DNA from: Caldilineaceae bacterium
Lineage (GTDB): Bacteria > Chloroflexota > Anaerolineae > Caldilineales > Caldilineaceae
Direction of reading: 5' to 3'
DNA: 15,552 bases
NCBI GenBank assembly: GCA_014879855.1
Contig: JACSRH010000332.1
Location: forward strand, 1 to 15,552
In this document: positions 6,234 to 13,556 of the stretch, piece by piece
Layout of the letters: each line of letters begins with the position of its first letter
Position numbering within the stretch: the stretch's first letter is position 1
Notes under the pieces: model-generated
Databases searched by the model: none
What the model was told of the DNA's origin: nothing
Seen by the model: the letters and a program-made list of their open reading frames with translations, nothing else
Made by a program: the position numbers and the translations under genes

Positions 6234-8504
6234 CTAGGCTTGATGCACCTGGCGCAGCAGGTCCGCGACAATCATCTCCGCCGGCGCGGGCAGCGCCGCT
6301 TCCTGGAAGCCGAGCAAGCTTGCCATCGGCAGTTCCATAATAAACCCCATCATGTCCATGCCGGTGGATGCGTCGCTATCGCCGCCAAAATTGGCGCTCA
6401 TCTGCGTCATCATCTGTTGGAACAGACCTGCGGAAACAGCGCGGCCCCGTGGATCCTCGATCCATTCTCGCACCGTGGAGGCAGCGTTGAGCAGGCTGGG
6501 CAGCGTGCGCGTAGCGTGCAGCGCAACCGACGCCGTGGCGCGGATGTCAGCCGACGACGCGCCGATCAGAATGTCGAAGTCGCCATCCTCCGCCACCCAT
6601 TGTTTGTGCCCTGGATGCCAGAAGGCAAAGGCGCGGAAGTCGAGCTCGACGGAAACAGTCTTTGTTTCGCCGGGCTGCAACTCAACCTTGGCAAAGCCTT
6701 TGAGTTCTTTTTGCGGGCGCACAAATTTGCACTGGCGGTCGTGCACGTAAATCTGCACGATCTCCTTGCCGGCGACCACACCCGTATTCGTGACATCCAC
6801 ACTCACGGTGACGCCCTCGACATCGCGGAAGCTAGACGCGGAGACGCGCGCGTTGTGGTAGGCGAAGGTCGTATAGCTGAGGCCGTAGCCAAAGGGGAAA
6901 AGCACTGGCGCCTGCTTGGCATCGTAATAGCGATAGCCGATAAACAGCCCCTCGCCGTAGCGCACCTGACCATGCTCGCCGGGGAAATTGATAAATGCGG
7001 GCGTGTCTTCCAGCCGCAGCGGGAAGGTTTCAGCCAGTTTGCCCGACGGATTGACCACGCCGTAGAGAATGTCGGCGATGGCGCCGCCGCCGGCCTGCCC
7101 CATCAGCCACGCCTCAAGCACTGCGGCCACGCCGTCGATCCATTCGACCATTGCCACGGCGGAGCTGTTGTGAAGGATGACGACCGTGCGCGGCTGCACC
7201 GCACTCACGGCCTTGATCAGCGCCACCTGTTGCGCGGTCAAGTCCAGATCGGTGCGGTCATAGCCTTCGGATTCCTTGGAGGCGGGGAGCGCCACAAAGA
7301 GCAGGGCGACGTCGGCGTCGCGGGCTGTCTGCACCGCCGCATCGATGAGCGGCTGTTGCATGTCGTCGCCCACAGGATAGCCCTCACTGTAGGTGAGCAC
7401 GGCGTTGCCGGCGCGCTTTTTAATCTCATCGAAAGGAATGGCAACGCGCGTAGGGTTGATGTGCGAGCTGCCGCCGCCCTGGAAATGTGGCTCCTGCGCC
7501 GCCCGGCCGATCACCGCCACGCGCGACGGATTCAGCAGCGGCAGGATGCCGTCATTCTTGAGCAGCACCATCCCTTCCGCGGCCACCTGGCGCGCCAGTG
7601 TATGATCCGCGTCGGCGTCGAACGCGCTGCTTTTGGGCGCCTCGGCCGCGCGCAACGCGATCGTCAGGACGCGGCGTGCTGCTTCGTTGAGCACGGCCGC
7701 ATCGAGTTCGCCCGCGCGCACGCTTTCGATCACCTGGTGCGTGCGATAAGGCTTGGGGCCGGGCATCTCCAGATCCAGCCCGCCTTGCAGCGCCTTGACG
7801 CGGTCGTGCACCGCGCCCCAGTCCGAGACGACAAAGCCCTCAAAGCCCCACTCCTGTCTGAGAATTTCGGTGAGGAGCTCATAATGTTCCGAGCAATAGT
7901 CGCCGTTGAGCTTGTTGTACGCGCACATCACTGTCCACGGTTGCGCACGCTTGACTGCACGCTCGAAGGCCGGCAGATAGATTTCGCGCAGCGTACGTTC
8001 GTCCACGCGCGCGTCGATGCCAAAGCGCTGGTATTCCTGGTTGTTCGCAGCAAAATGCTTGAGTGATGCGCCGACGCCCCGGCTCTGGATGCCTTCGATC
8101 AGGCTGGCGGCCAATTCGCCGGCGAGATAAGGATCCTCGGAGAAATACTCAAAGTTGCGCCCGCACAGGGGTGAACGTTTCATGTTGACGCCCGGCCCCA
8201 ACAACACGCCGACGCCGAGCGCCAACGCTTCTGCGGCCAGCGCCTGCCCCATGATGTGCAGCAAGTCAGCGTTCCACGTGGCGGCCAGCAAAGCCGCGGT
8301 GGGGAAGCAAGTGGCCGGAAGGCTGGCCCCACCCAGCGCATGGACGTCCGGCACACGTCTCACCCCGTGCGGCCCATCAGCCATGAAGAGTTCGGGTGCG
8401 CCCAGGCGCTCGATCGGCGTCGTCGTCCATGCACTGGCGCCGGTCACAAGGGCAGCCTTTTCCTCAAGAGTCATTTGTTGTACGATCTTTACAATGTCCT
8501 GCAT
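6234..8504 (-). CDS. Glycoside hydrolase family 3 beta-glucosidase, cytoplasmic
   Basis: This 756-residue enzyme should release terminal beta-D-glucose (or a related sugar) from oligosaccharides. The N-terminal TIM-barrel domain carries GRNFEYFSEDP (115-125), KHF (149-151) and the nucleophile motif SDW with D228. The second alpha/beta domain carries SEGYDR (412-417), where E413 is the likely acid/base by comparison with thermostable GH3 enzymes. GYGLSYTTF (539-547) leads into a fibronectin-III-like domain (about 560-655). A Met-rich C-terminal tail (about 665-756) follows, also seen in some bglB-type enzymes. There is no signal peptide, so it should act on imported sugars. ATG 8502-8504 was chosen because it gives the standard GH3 start (MTLEEK at 11-16); the upstream extension of the frame is not GH3-like. 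The Shine-Dalgarno is weak (GTGAGC). Confidence 0.93.
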   Translation of the reverse strand: MQDIVKIVQQMTLEEKAALVTGASAWTTTPIERLGAPELFMADGPHGVRRVPDVHALGGASLPATCFPTAALLAATWNADLLHIMGQALAAEALALGVGVLLGPGVNMKRSPLCGRNFEYFSEDPYLAGELAASLIEGIQSRGVGASLKHFAANNQEYQRFGIDARVDERTLREIYLPAFERAVKRAQPWTVMCAYNKLNGDYCSEHYELLTEILRQEWGFEGFVVSDWGAVHDRVKALQGGLDLEMPGPKPYRTHQVIESVRAGELDAAVLNEAARRVLTIALRAAEAPKSSAFDADADHTLARQVAAEGMVLLKNDGILPLLNPSRVAVIGRAAQEPHFQGGGSSHINPTRVAIPFDEIKKRAGNAVLTYSEGYPVGDDMQQPLIDAAVQTARDADVALLFVALPASKESEGYDRTDLDLTAQQVALIKAVSAVQPRTVVILHNSSAVAMVEWIDGVAAVLEAWLMGQAGGGAIADILYGVVNPSGKLAETFPLRLEDTPAFINFPGEHGQVRYGEGLFIGYRYYDAKQAPVLFPFGYGLSYTTFAYHNARVSASSFRDVEGVTVSVDVTNTGVVAGKEIVQIYVHDRQCKFVRPQKELKGFAKVELQPGETKTVSVELDFRAFAFWHPGHKQWVAEDGDFDILIGASSADIRATASVALHATRTLPSLLNAASTVREWIEDPRGRAVSAGLFQQMMTQMSANFGGDSDASTGMDMMGFIMELPMASLLGFQEAALPAPAEMIVADLLRQVHQA

Positions 8505-8538
8505 GATCTGCTCACTTTCATCAATAGGTGGACAAATT

Positions 8539-8614
8539 GCAAGCGCGAAAGATTCCCCCCGCGCGCGCATCATTTCGACGCAACCGGGCTGTCTGGAGTG
8601 ATTATCGCGCTTGC
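8539..8614. promoter_or_regulatory. 10-bp inverted repeat GCAAGCGCGA / TCGCGCTTGC in the GH3 leader
   Basis: Perfect arms at 8539-8548 and 8605-8614 are separated by 56 nt, upstream of the GH3 start. It could be a paired protein-binding site or a long-range stem in the GH3 leader. There is no direct evidence for either. Confidence 0.35.
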
Positions 8615-8712
8615 CGGCTGATTTTGCCCATTCTCCAGCGGCGTCCTCTCCCGAAGTAGCGTCCGCTCGCGGCTGACAAACCCGGCGCTTTAAGCAGCAT
8701 GATTTCCCCATA

Positions 8713-8762
8713 CTATCAAATTCATACTGTCAGATTCATATCACCAAGCTGTCAGAATTTTC
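8713..8762. repeat. 14-bp direct repeats, CTATCAAATTCATA-type, in the divergent region
   Basis: CTATCAAATTCATA (8713-8726) is followed at once by CTGTCAGATTCATA (8727-8740), matching at 12 of 14 positions. After 8 nt a third, partial copy (CTGTCAGAATTTTC, 8749-8762) follows and overlaps a candidate -35 box. The arrangement looks like a multi-site operator or activator array for one or both divergent genes. Confidence 0.55.
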
Positions 8763-8787
8763 AGGTCTCTGATAGATGATGTATATT
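8758..8787 (+). promoter_or_regulatory. Candidate promoter of the DUF333 lipoprotein
   Basis: TTTTCA (8758-8763) and TATATT (8782-8787) are separated by 18 nt. The -10 matches consensus at 5 of 6 positions and the -35 at 4 of 6. It would give a leader of about 100 nt. The direct repeats lie just upstream and overlap its -35. Confidence 0.35.
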
Positions 8788-8892
8788 GCTGATGCCTGCA
8801 ACAACGGTATCGTAAGCTCTCTCAGGGAATTTTTTGTTTCAATACATTCAATGCGTGGGCGAATTACAGAAACATTCATGTAAGGAGGAAAT

Positions 8893-10029
8893 ATGAAACC
8901 GTATCGACTGATTTTTGCAGCCTTGCTTGCCATGAGCCTGATGGCAGCGTGTGCACCGGTGACTGCGCCTACGACGGAAGCCGGCATTGCCAATCCTGCC
9001 TCCGAGAATTGTGTGGCGCAGGACGGGACGCTGGAGATCCGTCAGGGCAATGGAGGTGAAATCGGCTACTGCGTCTTCGCCGACGGCAGCGAGTGCGAGG
9101 AGTGGGCATTGATGCGCGGCGAATGCGCGCCAGGCCAGAGCCTGGCAACCTTTGATGACCCGTTCGCCTACTGCGCCGCGGTCGGCACACTCAATGCGCC
9201 GGACAGCCGCTACACCGGTGCACAGCCACCGCCCGCCGTGATCCAGGGTCTGCGGGTTGCGTTTAACGCGCCGGCCGACACACCGGACGACTTCTACAAC
9301 CATGGAACCTTCTGGCGCTGCGCCGACGGTCAGGTGAAAGCATGTTTCGTAGGCGCCAACCTGCCCTGCGAGACCCAAGCCGACCTGAGCGAGACGCCCA
9401 ACGAAGGCATTGTGGCCTATTGCCAGGAAAACCCTGACGCCGACGTTGTGCCGGCAGCCGCCGCAGGGCGCGCCACGGTCTTTGCATGGAGTTGTGCTGA
9501 CCGCGCGCCGGTGCGCGGCGCGCAGATGGCGCAGGCGGATGCACAGGGCTTCATCGCCGATTTCTGGTATGTGATCGAGCCGTCCGCCTCTACAACCGAT
9601 GCGGCAAGCCGCGCATATATGCCCATTCCAACCGATGCGTGCGAGACGCTCAAAGCCGACGCCGAGAACGCGCTGGGCGTCGCGTTTACCAGGAGTGAAG
9701 CTCCCTTCTTCGACTACGTCAGCCAGGAAGGCGGAGCCGGCTGCCAATTGATGGCGCAAGGTACGGGCGCAGACTTCGCCGATCCGATGACTGTGGTGGA
9801 TGCGCTCAAGGCTGGCTTCATCGGTTGGGAGGAAGACATGCAGTACGCGGCGGGTGGACCGACGGGCATGGGCGTCGGCATGACGCGCGACGCGGCCCTG
9901 TTGCTGATTCTCGCCGAGTGGACGCCCGACCCGGCCGCCAACTGCCCGGACGACCAGCCGATCTCCGCCTGTGAGCTGACGCCGGAGCAGCAATTGTATA
10001 CGGTGACCATCCAGGCTGCCATGAAGTAG
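8893..10029 (+). CDS. Lipoprotein with N-terminal DUF333 domain and Cys-rich C-terminal extensions
   Basis: The 378-residue protein begins with a lipoprotein signal peptide: a positively charged start, a hydrophobic core, and the lipobox MAAC with lipidated C20. It should be anchored to the outside of the membrane. Residues 33-79 match the DUF333 (putative hemolysin-like, COG3042) pattern: NPASENC, then GGEIGYC, then FADGSECEEW, then RGEC. A second module (about 88-205) holds six Cys and repeats of the form WRCADG, ACFVGANLPC and WSCADRAP. A third (about 245-360) holds four Cys. The Cys number is even in each module (4, 6, 4), which suggests disulfides. The start is fixed by AAGGAGG at 8882-8888, 4 nt before the ATG. 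The biochemical role is unknown; the hemolysin label of the family is not well supported. Confidence 0.88.
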   Translation: MKPYRLIFAALLAMSLMAACAPVTAPTTEAGIANPASENCVAQDGTLEIRQGNGGEIGYCVFADGSECEEWALMRGECAPGQSLATFDDPFAYCAAVGTLNAPDSRYTGAQPPPAVIQGLRVAFNAPADTPDDFYNHGTFWRCADGQVKACFVGANLPCETQADLSETPNEGIVAYCQENPDADVVPAAAAGRATVFAWSCADRAPVRGAQMAQADAQGFIADFWYVIEPSASTTDAASRAYMPIPTDACETLKADAENALGVAFTRSEAPFFDYVSQEGGAGCQLMAQGTGADFADPMTVVDALKAGFIGWEEDMQYAAGGPTGMGVGMTRDAALLLILAEWTPDPAANCPDDQPISACELTPEQQLYTVTIQAAMK

Positions 10030-10048
10030 CGAACGCAGGTTGTTTGAG

Positions 10049-10100
10049 TCACGGATTGGACGAATTTGTGCGGATTTGCACGAATTCTTCCAATCCGTGA
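10049..10100. repeat. Long hairpin built from 10-bp-phased CGRATT units
   Basis: TCACGGATTGGA (10049-10060) and TCCAATCCGTGA (10089-10100) are perfect 12-bp complements. Inside, GAATTTGTGC (10062-10071) pairs with GCACGAATTC (10078-10087) with one G-U wobble. The whole forms a stem of about 22 pairs with one mismatch and a 6-nt loop. CGGATT, CGAATT, CGGATT and CGAATT start at 10052, 10061, 10071 and 10081, so the units are spaced 9-10 bp. It begins 19 nt after the lipoprotein stop. There is no T-run, so I list it as a repeat that may also serve as mRNA 3'-end structure. Confidence 0.8.
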
Positions 10101-10378
10101 CAAAGCGTGTGTTGCGTCGGCGGATGGACGTATCCCCACCCACAACGAAATGAAAAAACGCCACTCTGCTCGGAGCGTGTCATAGCGCAGGCGACAGTTT
10201 TGGCATTCACACCTCTTTTGTCTTCCACGCCTTCATCGATTCCAGTCAGGCGAATGACCTAACATGCCTGCTACGGCGATGACCTGGCGCGCCTGCGTCC
10301 AGCGACATTCAGACGCCCTTTGCTTGCGGCGCGCCCTGTTGCAGCAGCCGGACATGATCGCCGTGATTCATGGGTTTA

Positions 10379-10387
10379 TGGTACACT
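10379..10387 (+). promoter_or_regulatory. Possible extended -10 element before the methyltransferase
   Basis: TGGTACACT carries the TG-n of extended -10 promoters and a 4-of-6 match to TATAAT. No good -35 lies 17 nt upstream. It would start transcription about 35 nt before ATG 10428. Confidence 0.3.
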
Positions 10388-10427
10388 GCCACGATCGACG
10401 CGACGAAAGATTGTGGCAGGTACGCGG

Positions 10428-11270
10428 ATGGACGGCGGAGCAACCAGCGCAGAGTTGGTCAAAAGTTATTACACGGAGAGCGTACGCAGCGAGTGGCGGC
10501 GTCTGATCCAGGGCGCCAAGCAGCGGTTGGAGATGGAGACGACCTTGCACTTTCTGGCGCAGTCGCTGCCAGAAAGCGGGCTGATCCTCGACGCGGGCGG
10601 CGGGCCGGGACGGTACACCATTGAACTGGCGCGCCGCGGCTACGACATGGTGCTGCTCGACATGACGCCGGCCAACCTGGCCTTTGCCCAGCGCCAGATC
10701 AAGCGGGCGAAGGTTCAGGCGAATGTGCATGGGGTCGTCGAAGGGACGATCGTCGACCTGGCGCACTTTGACGACGAGAGCTTTGACGCTGCCCTCTGTC
10801 TGGGCGGCCCGCTGTCGCACGTGCTGGATGCCGGCGCGCGCACGCAGGCTGTGGACGAACTGCTGCGCGTGGTCAAGCCGGGCGGGGTGGTCGCCGTTTC
10901 GGTGATGGGGCGGCTCAGCGTGCTCGCGTTGGAACTGGCGCTCTTTCCCGAAGAGATCGACATGCCCGTGCACGCCCAGATCCGCGACACCGGCAGCTAT
11001 TTCGGCGGCAGTGGCTTTACGGCCTGCCACTTCTTTTTGCCGGAGGAGTTGACACAGTTGTTTGAAGGCCGGGATGTGACTGTCGAGGCGTTGGTCGGGC
11101 TGGAAGGGCTTAGCGCGCGTCTGAACAAGGCAACCAACCGCACGGCCAGACATCCCGAACGCTGGCAGCGCTGGCTGGAGACACATCTTAAAACATGCAC
11201 CCATCCCGCCGTCGTCGGCATGAGCGAGCATCTATTGATCGTCGTGCGCAAAGAGGAGACCCCTCGCTAG
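10428..11270 (+). CDS. Class I SAM-dependent methyltransferase
   Basis: The 280-residue protein has the standard class I order of motifs. Motif I is LDAGGGPGRY (54-63) and binds S-adenosylmethionine. LLDMTP at 76-81 provides the acidic residue for the ribose hydroxyls (D78). FDAALCLGGPLSH (119-131) is motif IV, and LLRVVKPGGVVAVSVMG (145-161) is the usual late strand-turn. It resembles small-molecule methyltransferases of the Methyltransf_11/25 type. It lacks the NPPY motif of N-methyltransferases such as PrmC. The C-terminal third (about 165-280) probably forms the substrate cap. The frame is open upstream, but ATG 10428 leaves a normal N-terminus. The Shine-Dalgarno is weak. ArfB begins 28 nt after the stop, so the genes may be co-transcribed. 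The substrate is unknown. Confidence 0.85.
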   Translation: MDGGATSAELVKSYYTESVRSEWRRLIQGAKQRLEMETTLHFLAQSLPESGLILDAGGGPGRYTIELARRGYDMVLLDMTPANLAFAQRQIKRAKVQANVHGVVEGTIVDLAHFDDESFDAALCLGGPLSHVLDAGARTQAVDELLRVVKPGGVVAVSVMGRLSVLALELALFPEEIDMPVHAQIRDTGSYFGGSGFTACHFFLPEELTQLFEGRDVTVEALVGLEGLSARLNKATNRTARHPERWQRWLETHLKTCTHPAVVGMSEHLLIVVRKEETPR

Positions 11271-11298
11271 CTCTTTTACTTTTACACGAGCCTTGCCC

Positions 11299-11721
11299 AT
11301 GGACACGCTGATGATTACCGACACCCTAGCTATTCCGCTCAGTGAAATTACCTGGGAGGCTGTGCGCGCCCAGGGCGCGGGCGGGCAGAATGTCAACAAG
11401 GTGGCGAGCGCTGTGCACCTGCGCTTTGACGTGCGCGCCTCCTCGCTGCCCGACCTATACAAGGAGCGGCTGCTGCGGCTGCGCGACCACCGCATCACCG
11501 CGGCCGGCGTGGTCGTGATCAAGGCGCAGCAATCGCGCAGCCAGGAGCGGAACAAGGAGCTGGCGCTGCAACAGTTGCAAGAATTGATCAAGCGCGTGAC
11601 CGTCGAACGCAAAAAACGGCGCCCCACCCAGCCAACGCGCGGCGCGCAAGAGCGGAGATTGGCGCAGAAAAAGCGTCGCGGCCAGAACAAAGCACTGCGC
11701 AGAAACATCGGCGACGAATAA
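11299..11721 (+). CDS. arfB: Alternative ribosome-rescue factor ArfB (peptidyl-tRNA hydrolase)
   Basis: The 140-residue product matches ArfB (YaeJ) along its whole length. The catalytic loop is RAQGAGGQNVNK, with GGQ at 28-30, which hydrolyses peptidyl-tRNA on stalled ribosomes. After the core come LRFDVRASSLPDLYKERLL and VVVIKAQQSRSQE. The basic C-terminal tail (about 104-136, RRPTQPTR and QERRLAQKKRR) would enter the empty mRNA channel. The short length and the absence of codon-reading domains separate it from RF1 and RF2. Two ATGs are possible. ATG 11299 gives the E. coli length of 140 residues; ATG 11311 starts at MITDTLAIP, which aligns well with the E. coli N-terminus. No clear Shine-Dalgarno decides between them. 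The VOC gene starts 24 nt downstream. Confidence 0.93.
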   Translation: MDTLMITDTLAIPLSEITWEAVRAQGAGGQNVNKVASAVHLRFDVRASSLPDLYKERLLRLRDHRITAAGVVVIKAQQSRSQERNKELALQQLQELIKRVTVERKKRRPTQPTRGAQERRLAQKKRRGQNKALRRNIGDE

Positions 11722-11745
11722 ATTTGATTGGAAAGGAAGAGCATC

Positions 11746-12711
11746 ATGACACTGAAACTAACTGGCCTCCACCATCTGACCGCGGTCACCGCGCACGCGG
11801 CCCAAAATTATGCTTTTTATACGCAGACATTGGGCATGCGTCTGGTCAAGAAGACGGTGAATCAGGACGACGTGCGCGCCTATCATCTTTTCTATGCGGA
11901 TGGTCTGGCGTCACCGGGCAGTGACTTGACCTTCTTTGACTGGCCCACCACGCCCCAGGAAGTGCGCGGCAGCCACAGCATCACCCGCACCGGATTGCGC
12001 GTGGGCAGCGTGGCCAGCCTGCATTGGTGGGCGGAACGTTTGACAGCCTTAGGAGCGCCACACAATGGAGTTGCCGAACGCGATGGGCGCGGCGTGCTCG
12101 ACTTTGAGGACTTCGAGGGGCAGCGGCTTTCGCTGGTGGATGACGGCGGCCTCGGCGACGGGGCGCCGTGGGCGGAAAGCCCAATTCCTGCCGATCATCA
12201 GATTCGCGGCCTCGGCCCAGTGACGCTCACTCTCACCCAATTGGCGCCCACCGATGTTCTGCTGACCCGCGTGATGGGCATGGAGGCGCTGCGCACTTAT
12301 CCGAACCCTGAAGCGCCGCAGGAGAGCGTGCATGTCTTTGGCATGGAAGGCGCCGGCCCGGCCGCCGAAGTGCACCTTGCCATACATCCTGACCTGCCTT
12401 TGGCCCGTCCTGGGGCCGGGGGCGTGCATCACGTGGCCTTTCGCGTGCCGACGCCGGCCGAACACAATGCGTGGGACGTGTGGCTGCGCAGCATGGGCAT
12501 CCAAACCAGCGGCATGATCGACCGTTACTACTTTCGCAGCATCTACTTCCGCGAGCCAAATGGCATTCTCTTCGAACTGGCGACCGATGGGCCAGGCTTT
12601 GCCGTGGACGAGCCACTCGAACGGCTGGGCGAACGGCTGGCGCTGCCCCCCTTCCTCGAACCGCGCCGCGCCGACATTGAGGCGCATCTCAAGCCATTGG
12701 AAACAACTTGA
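11746..12711 (+). CDS. Ring-cleaving dioxygenase of the VOC/glyoxalase superfamily (PcpA/MhqO-like)
   Basis: The 321-residue protein has two VOC (glyoxalase-like) halves, about 5-135 and 153-290. Members of this group open hydroquinone-type rings with Fe(II). The expected ligands are present: H10 in LHHLT, H228 or H229 in GVHHVAFRVP, and E277 in PNGILFELATDGPGF. The spacing is close to that of PcpA (H11, H227, E276). The N-terminal half also carries FYTQTLGMRLVKKTVNQDD (25-42...), typical of this family. ATG 11746 follows an AGGAAGA-like Shine-Dalgarno; an in-frame start at 11728 is less likely. It could detoxify quinols or degrade aromatic compounds, but the substrate is unproven. It follows ArfB by 24 nt and meets the SDR gene tail to tail with an 8-nt gap. 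Confidence 0.88.
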   Translation: MTLKLTGLHHLTAVTAHAAQNYAFYTQTLGMRLVKKTVNQDDVRAYHLFYADGLASPGSDLTFFDWPTTPQEVRGSHSITRTGLRVGSVASLHWWAERLTALGAPHNGVAERDGRGVLDFEDFEGQRLSLVDDGGLGDGAPWAESPIPADHQIRGLGPVTLTLTQLAPTDVLLTRVMGMEALRTYPNPEAPQESVHVFGMEGAGPAAEVHLAIHPDLPLARPGAGGVHHVAFRVPTPAEHNAWDVWLRSMGIQTSGMIDRYYFRSIYFREPNGILFELATDGPGFAVDEPLERLGERLALPPFLEPRRADIEAHLKPLETT

Positions 12712-12719
12712 AAGAATTT

Positions 12720-13514
12720 TCAGGCAACGCCAGCCAGCCAGCCGCCATCTACGTAATAGGTGGAGCCAACGCTGTAGCTGGCGCGCGGCGAGCAGAGAAA
12801 CACAAAGAAATCCGCCATTTCCTGCGGGGTGGCAAAACGACCGATCGGCGCATACTGTCGAGCGACCCCGTCCAGATATTGCTGCCACGTGGCGCCGGTT
12901 CCTTCCGTCCACTGTTTGACCGGTTCGATCCAACCTTCGGTCATCACCAAGCCGGGATTGATGCAGTTGACGCGGATGTTGTCGCGGATCAGCTCATTGG
13001 CAAGGCACTTGGAAAACATCATGAGCGCGGCTTTGGTCACGTTGTAGATCGGCTCGTGCGATAGCGGCTGCTTGGCGCAGATCGACGCGTTGTGCAGGAT
13101 CACGCCGCCGCCGCGCCGCCGCATCGAAGGCGTCACCCCGCGCGCCAGCCGCACGGACGCCATCACGTGCAGATCCCAGTAGTATTGCCAGCGTTCGTCC
13201 GGCGCCTCCATAATGGTCTCTTCGCTGCCCGCGCCCGCGTTGTCGATCAGAAGATCGACGCCGCCCAAGCGCTCCTCAACAACCTGCACCAGCCGCTCAA
13301 TGTCGGCGGCCATGGTTACGTCCGCGGGAATGCCCAGCGCCCTCACGCCGAACTCGGTGTGGATGGCCCTGGCCGCGGCATCCACGCGCGCCGCGTTGCG
13401 GGCGCAGAGCGCCACCTGCACACCTTCGCGCGCCAACCCCTGCGCCACGGCCAGCCCAATGCCCTGGCTGGCGCCGGTGACGAGAGCGATTTTGTCAGTC
13501 AGGTGCAAATCCAT
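12720..13514 (-). CDS. Classical short-chain dehydrogenase/reductase
   Basis: The 264-residue protein has the classical SDR layout: TGASQGIG at 13-20 for the cofactor, DNAGAG at 91-96, catalytic S144 in HNASIC, Y157 and K161 in YNVTKAA, and INPGLVMTEGW at 185-195. The C-terminal SVGSTYYVDGGW motif (248-259) is intact. Alignment by eye puts H116 where the Asn of the usual Asn-Ser-Tyr-Lys tetrad would be. This may be a feature of its subfamily. R39 after beta-2 suggests an NADP preference. ATG 13514 has AAGGA upstream at an 8-nt spacing. It lies tail to tail with the ring-cleaving dioxygenase. The substrate is unknown; annotation as a 3-oxoacyl-ACP reductase would be unsafe. Confidence 0.9.
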   Translation of the reverse strand: MDLHLTDKIALVTGASQGIGLAVAQGLAREGVQVALCARNAARVDAAARAIHTEFGVRALGIPADVTMAADIERLVQVVEERLGGVDLLIDNAGAGSEETIMEAPDERWQYYWDLHVMASVRLARGVTPSMRRRGGGVILHNASICAKQPLSHEPIYNVTKAALMMFSKCLANELIRDNIRVNCINPGLVMTEGWIEPVKQWTEGTGATWQQYLDGVARQYAPIGRFATPQEMADFFVFLCSPRASYSVGSTYYVDGGWLAGVA

Positions 13515-13556
13515 ACATGATTTCCTTCTTTGCTGAAAAATAGACTTTAACCCAGA

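Larger units (their letters stand above)
8505..8892. other. Divergent intergenic region between GH3 enzyme and DUF333 lipoprotein
   Basis: These 388 nt contain no credible gene. The GH3-proximal part is GC-rich and holds a 10-bp inverted repeat. The lipoprotein-proximal part (from about 8700) is clearly more AT-rich and holds a block of direct repeats plus a candidate promoter. The sharp change in base composition marks the likely regulatory half. I could not find a convincing promoter for the GH3 gene. Confidence 0.6.
10030..10427. other. 398-nt intergenic region without a supported gene
   Basis: The first 70 nt hold the long hairpin at 10049-10100. From about 10101 to 10427 I see no credible coding region or RNA gene. 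I see only a weak extended -10 element near 10379 and two copies of the octamer GGCGCGCC (10286 and 10328). Confidence 0.5.

Noticed and set aside
6162..8066. Long + strand open frame of 634 codons opposite the beta-glucosidase
   Set aside because: It lies within the GH3 gene on the other strand. Its protein is His/Arg-rich, as expected from reading a GC-rich gene backwards, and shows no domain motif.
4429..8504. Dedicated sugar biosynthesis cluster (epimerase, Nudix and GH3)
   Set aside because: The GH3 gene is split off by a strong hairpin and a separate promoter, and there are no other sugar-nucleotide enzymes. Proximity alone does not support a pathway.
8539..8614. LacI-family operator in the GH3 leader
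   Set aside because: Each arm (TTGCAAGCGCGAAA-like) is only a poor palindrome by itself, and no LacI regulator is encoded nearby. I kept only the inverted repeat as an observation.
8848..10164. 438-codon - strand frame over the DUF333 lipoprotein
   Set aside because: It is the antisense of a gene with a perfect Shine-Dalgarno, lipobox and DUF333 motif. It also runs through the phased hairpin.
10286..10335. Two copies of the octamer GGCGCGCC 42 bp apart
   Set aside because: Self-complementary GC octamers are common in GC-rich DNA, and nothing else in the region supports a paired site.
10101..10427. Small genes, including an 11-codon frame (MKKRHSARSVS) near 10150
   Set aside because: No Shine-Dalgarno, no length and no family pattern support it; it is expected by chance.
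10428..11721. The methyltransferase could be the PrmC-like enzyme that methylates the ArfB GGQ
   Set aside because: The NPPY motif needed for Gln N-methylation is absent (the position reads CLGGPLSH), and the fold motifs fit small-molecule methyltransferases.
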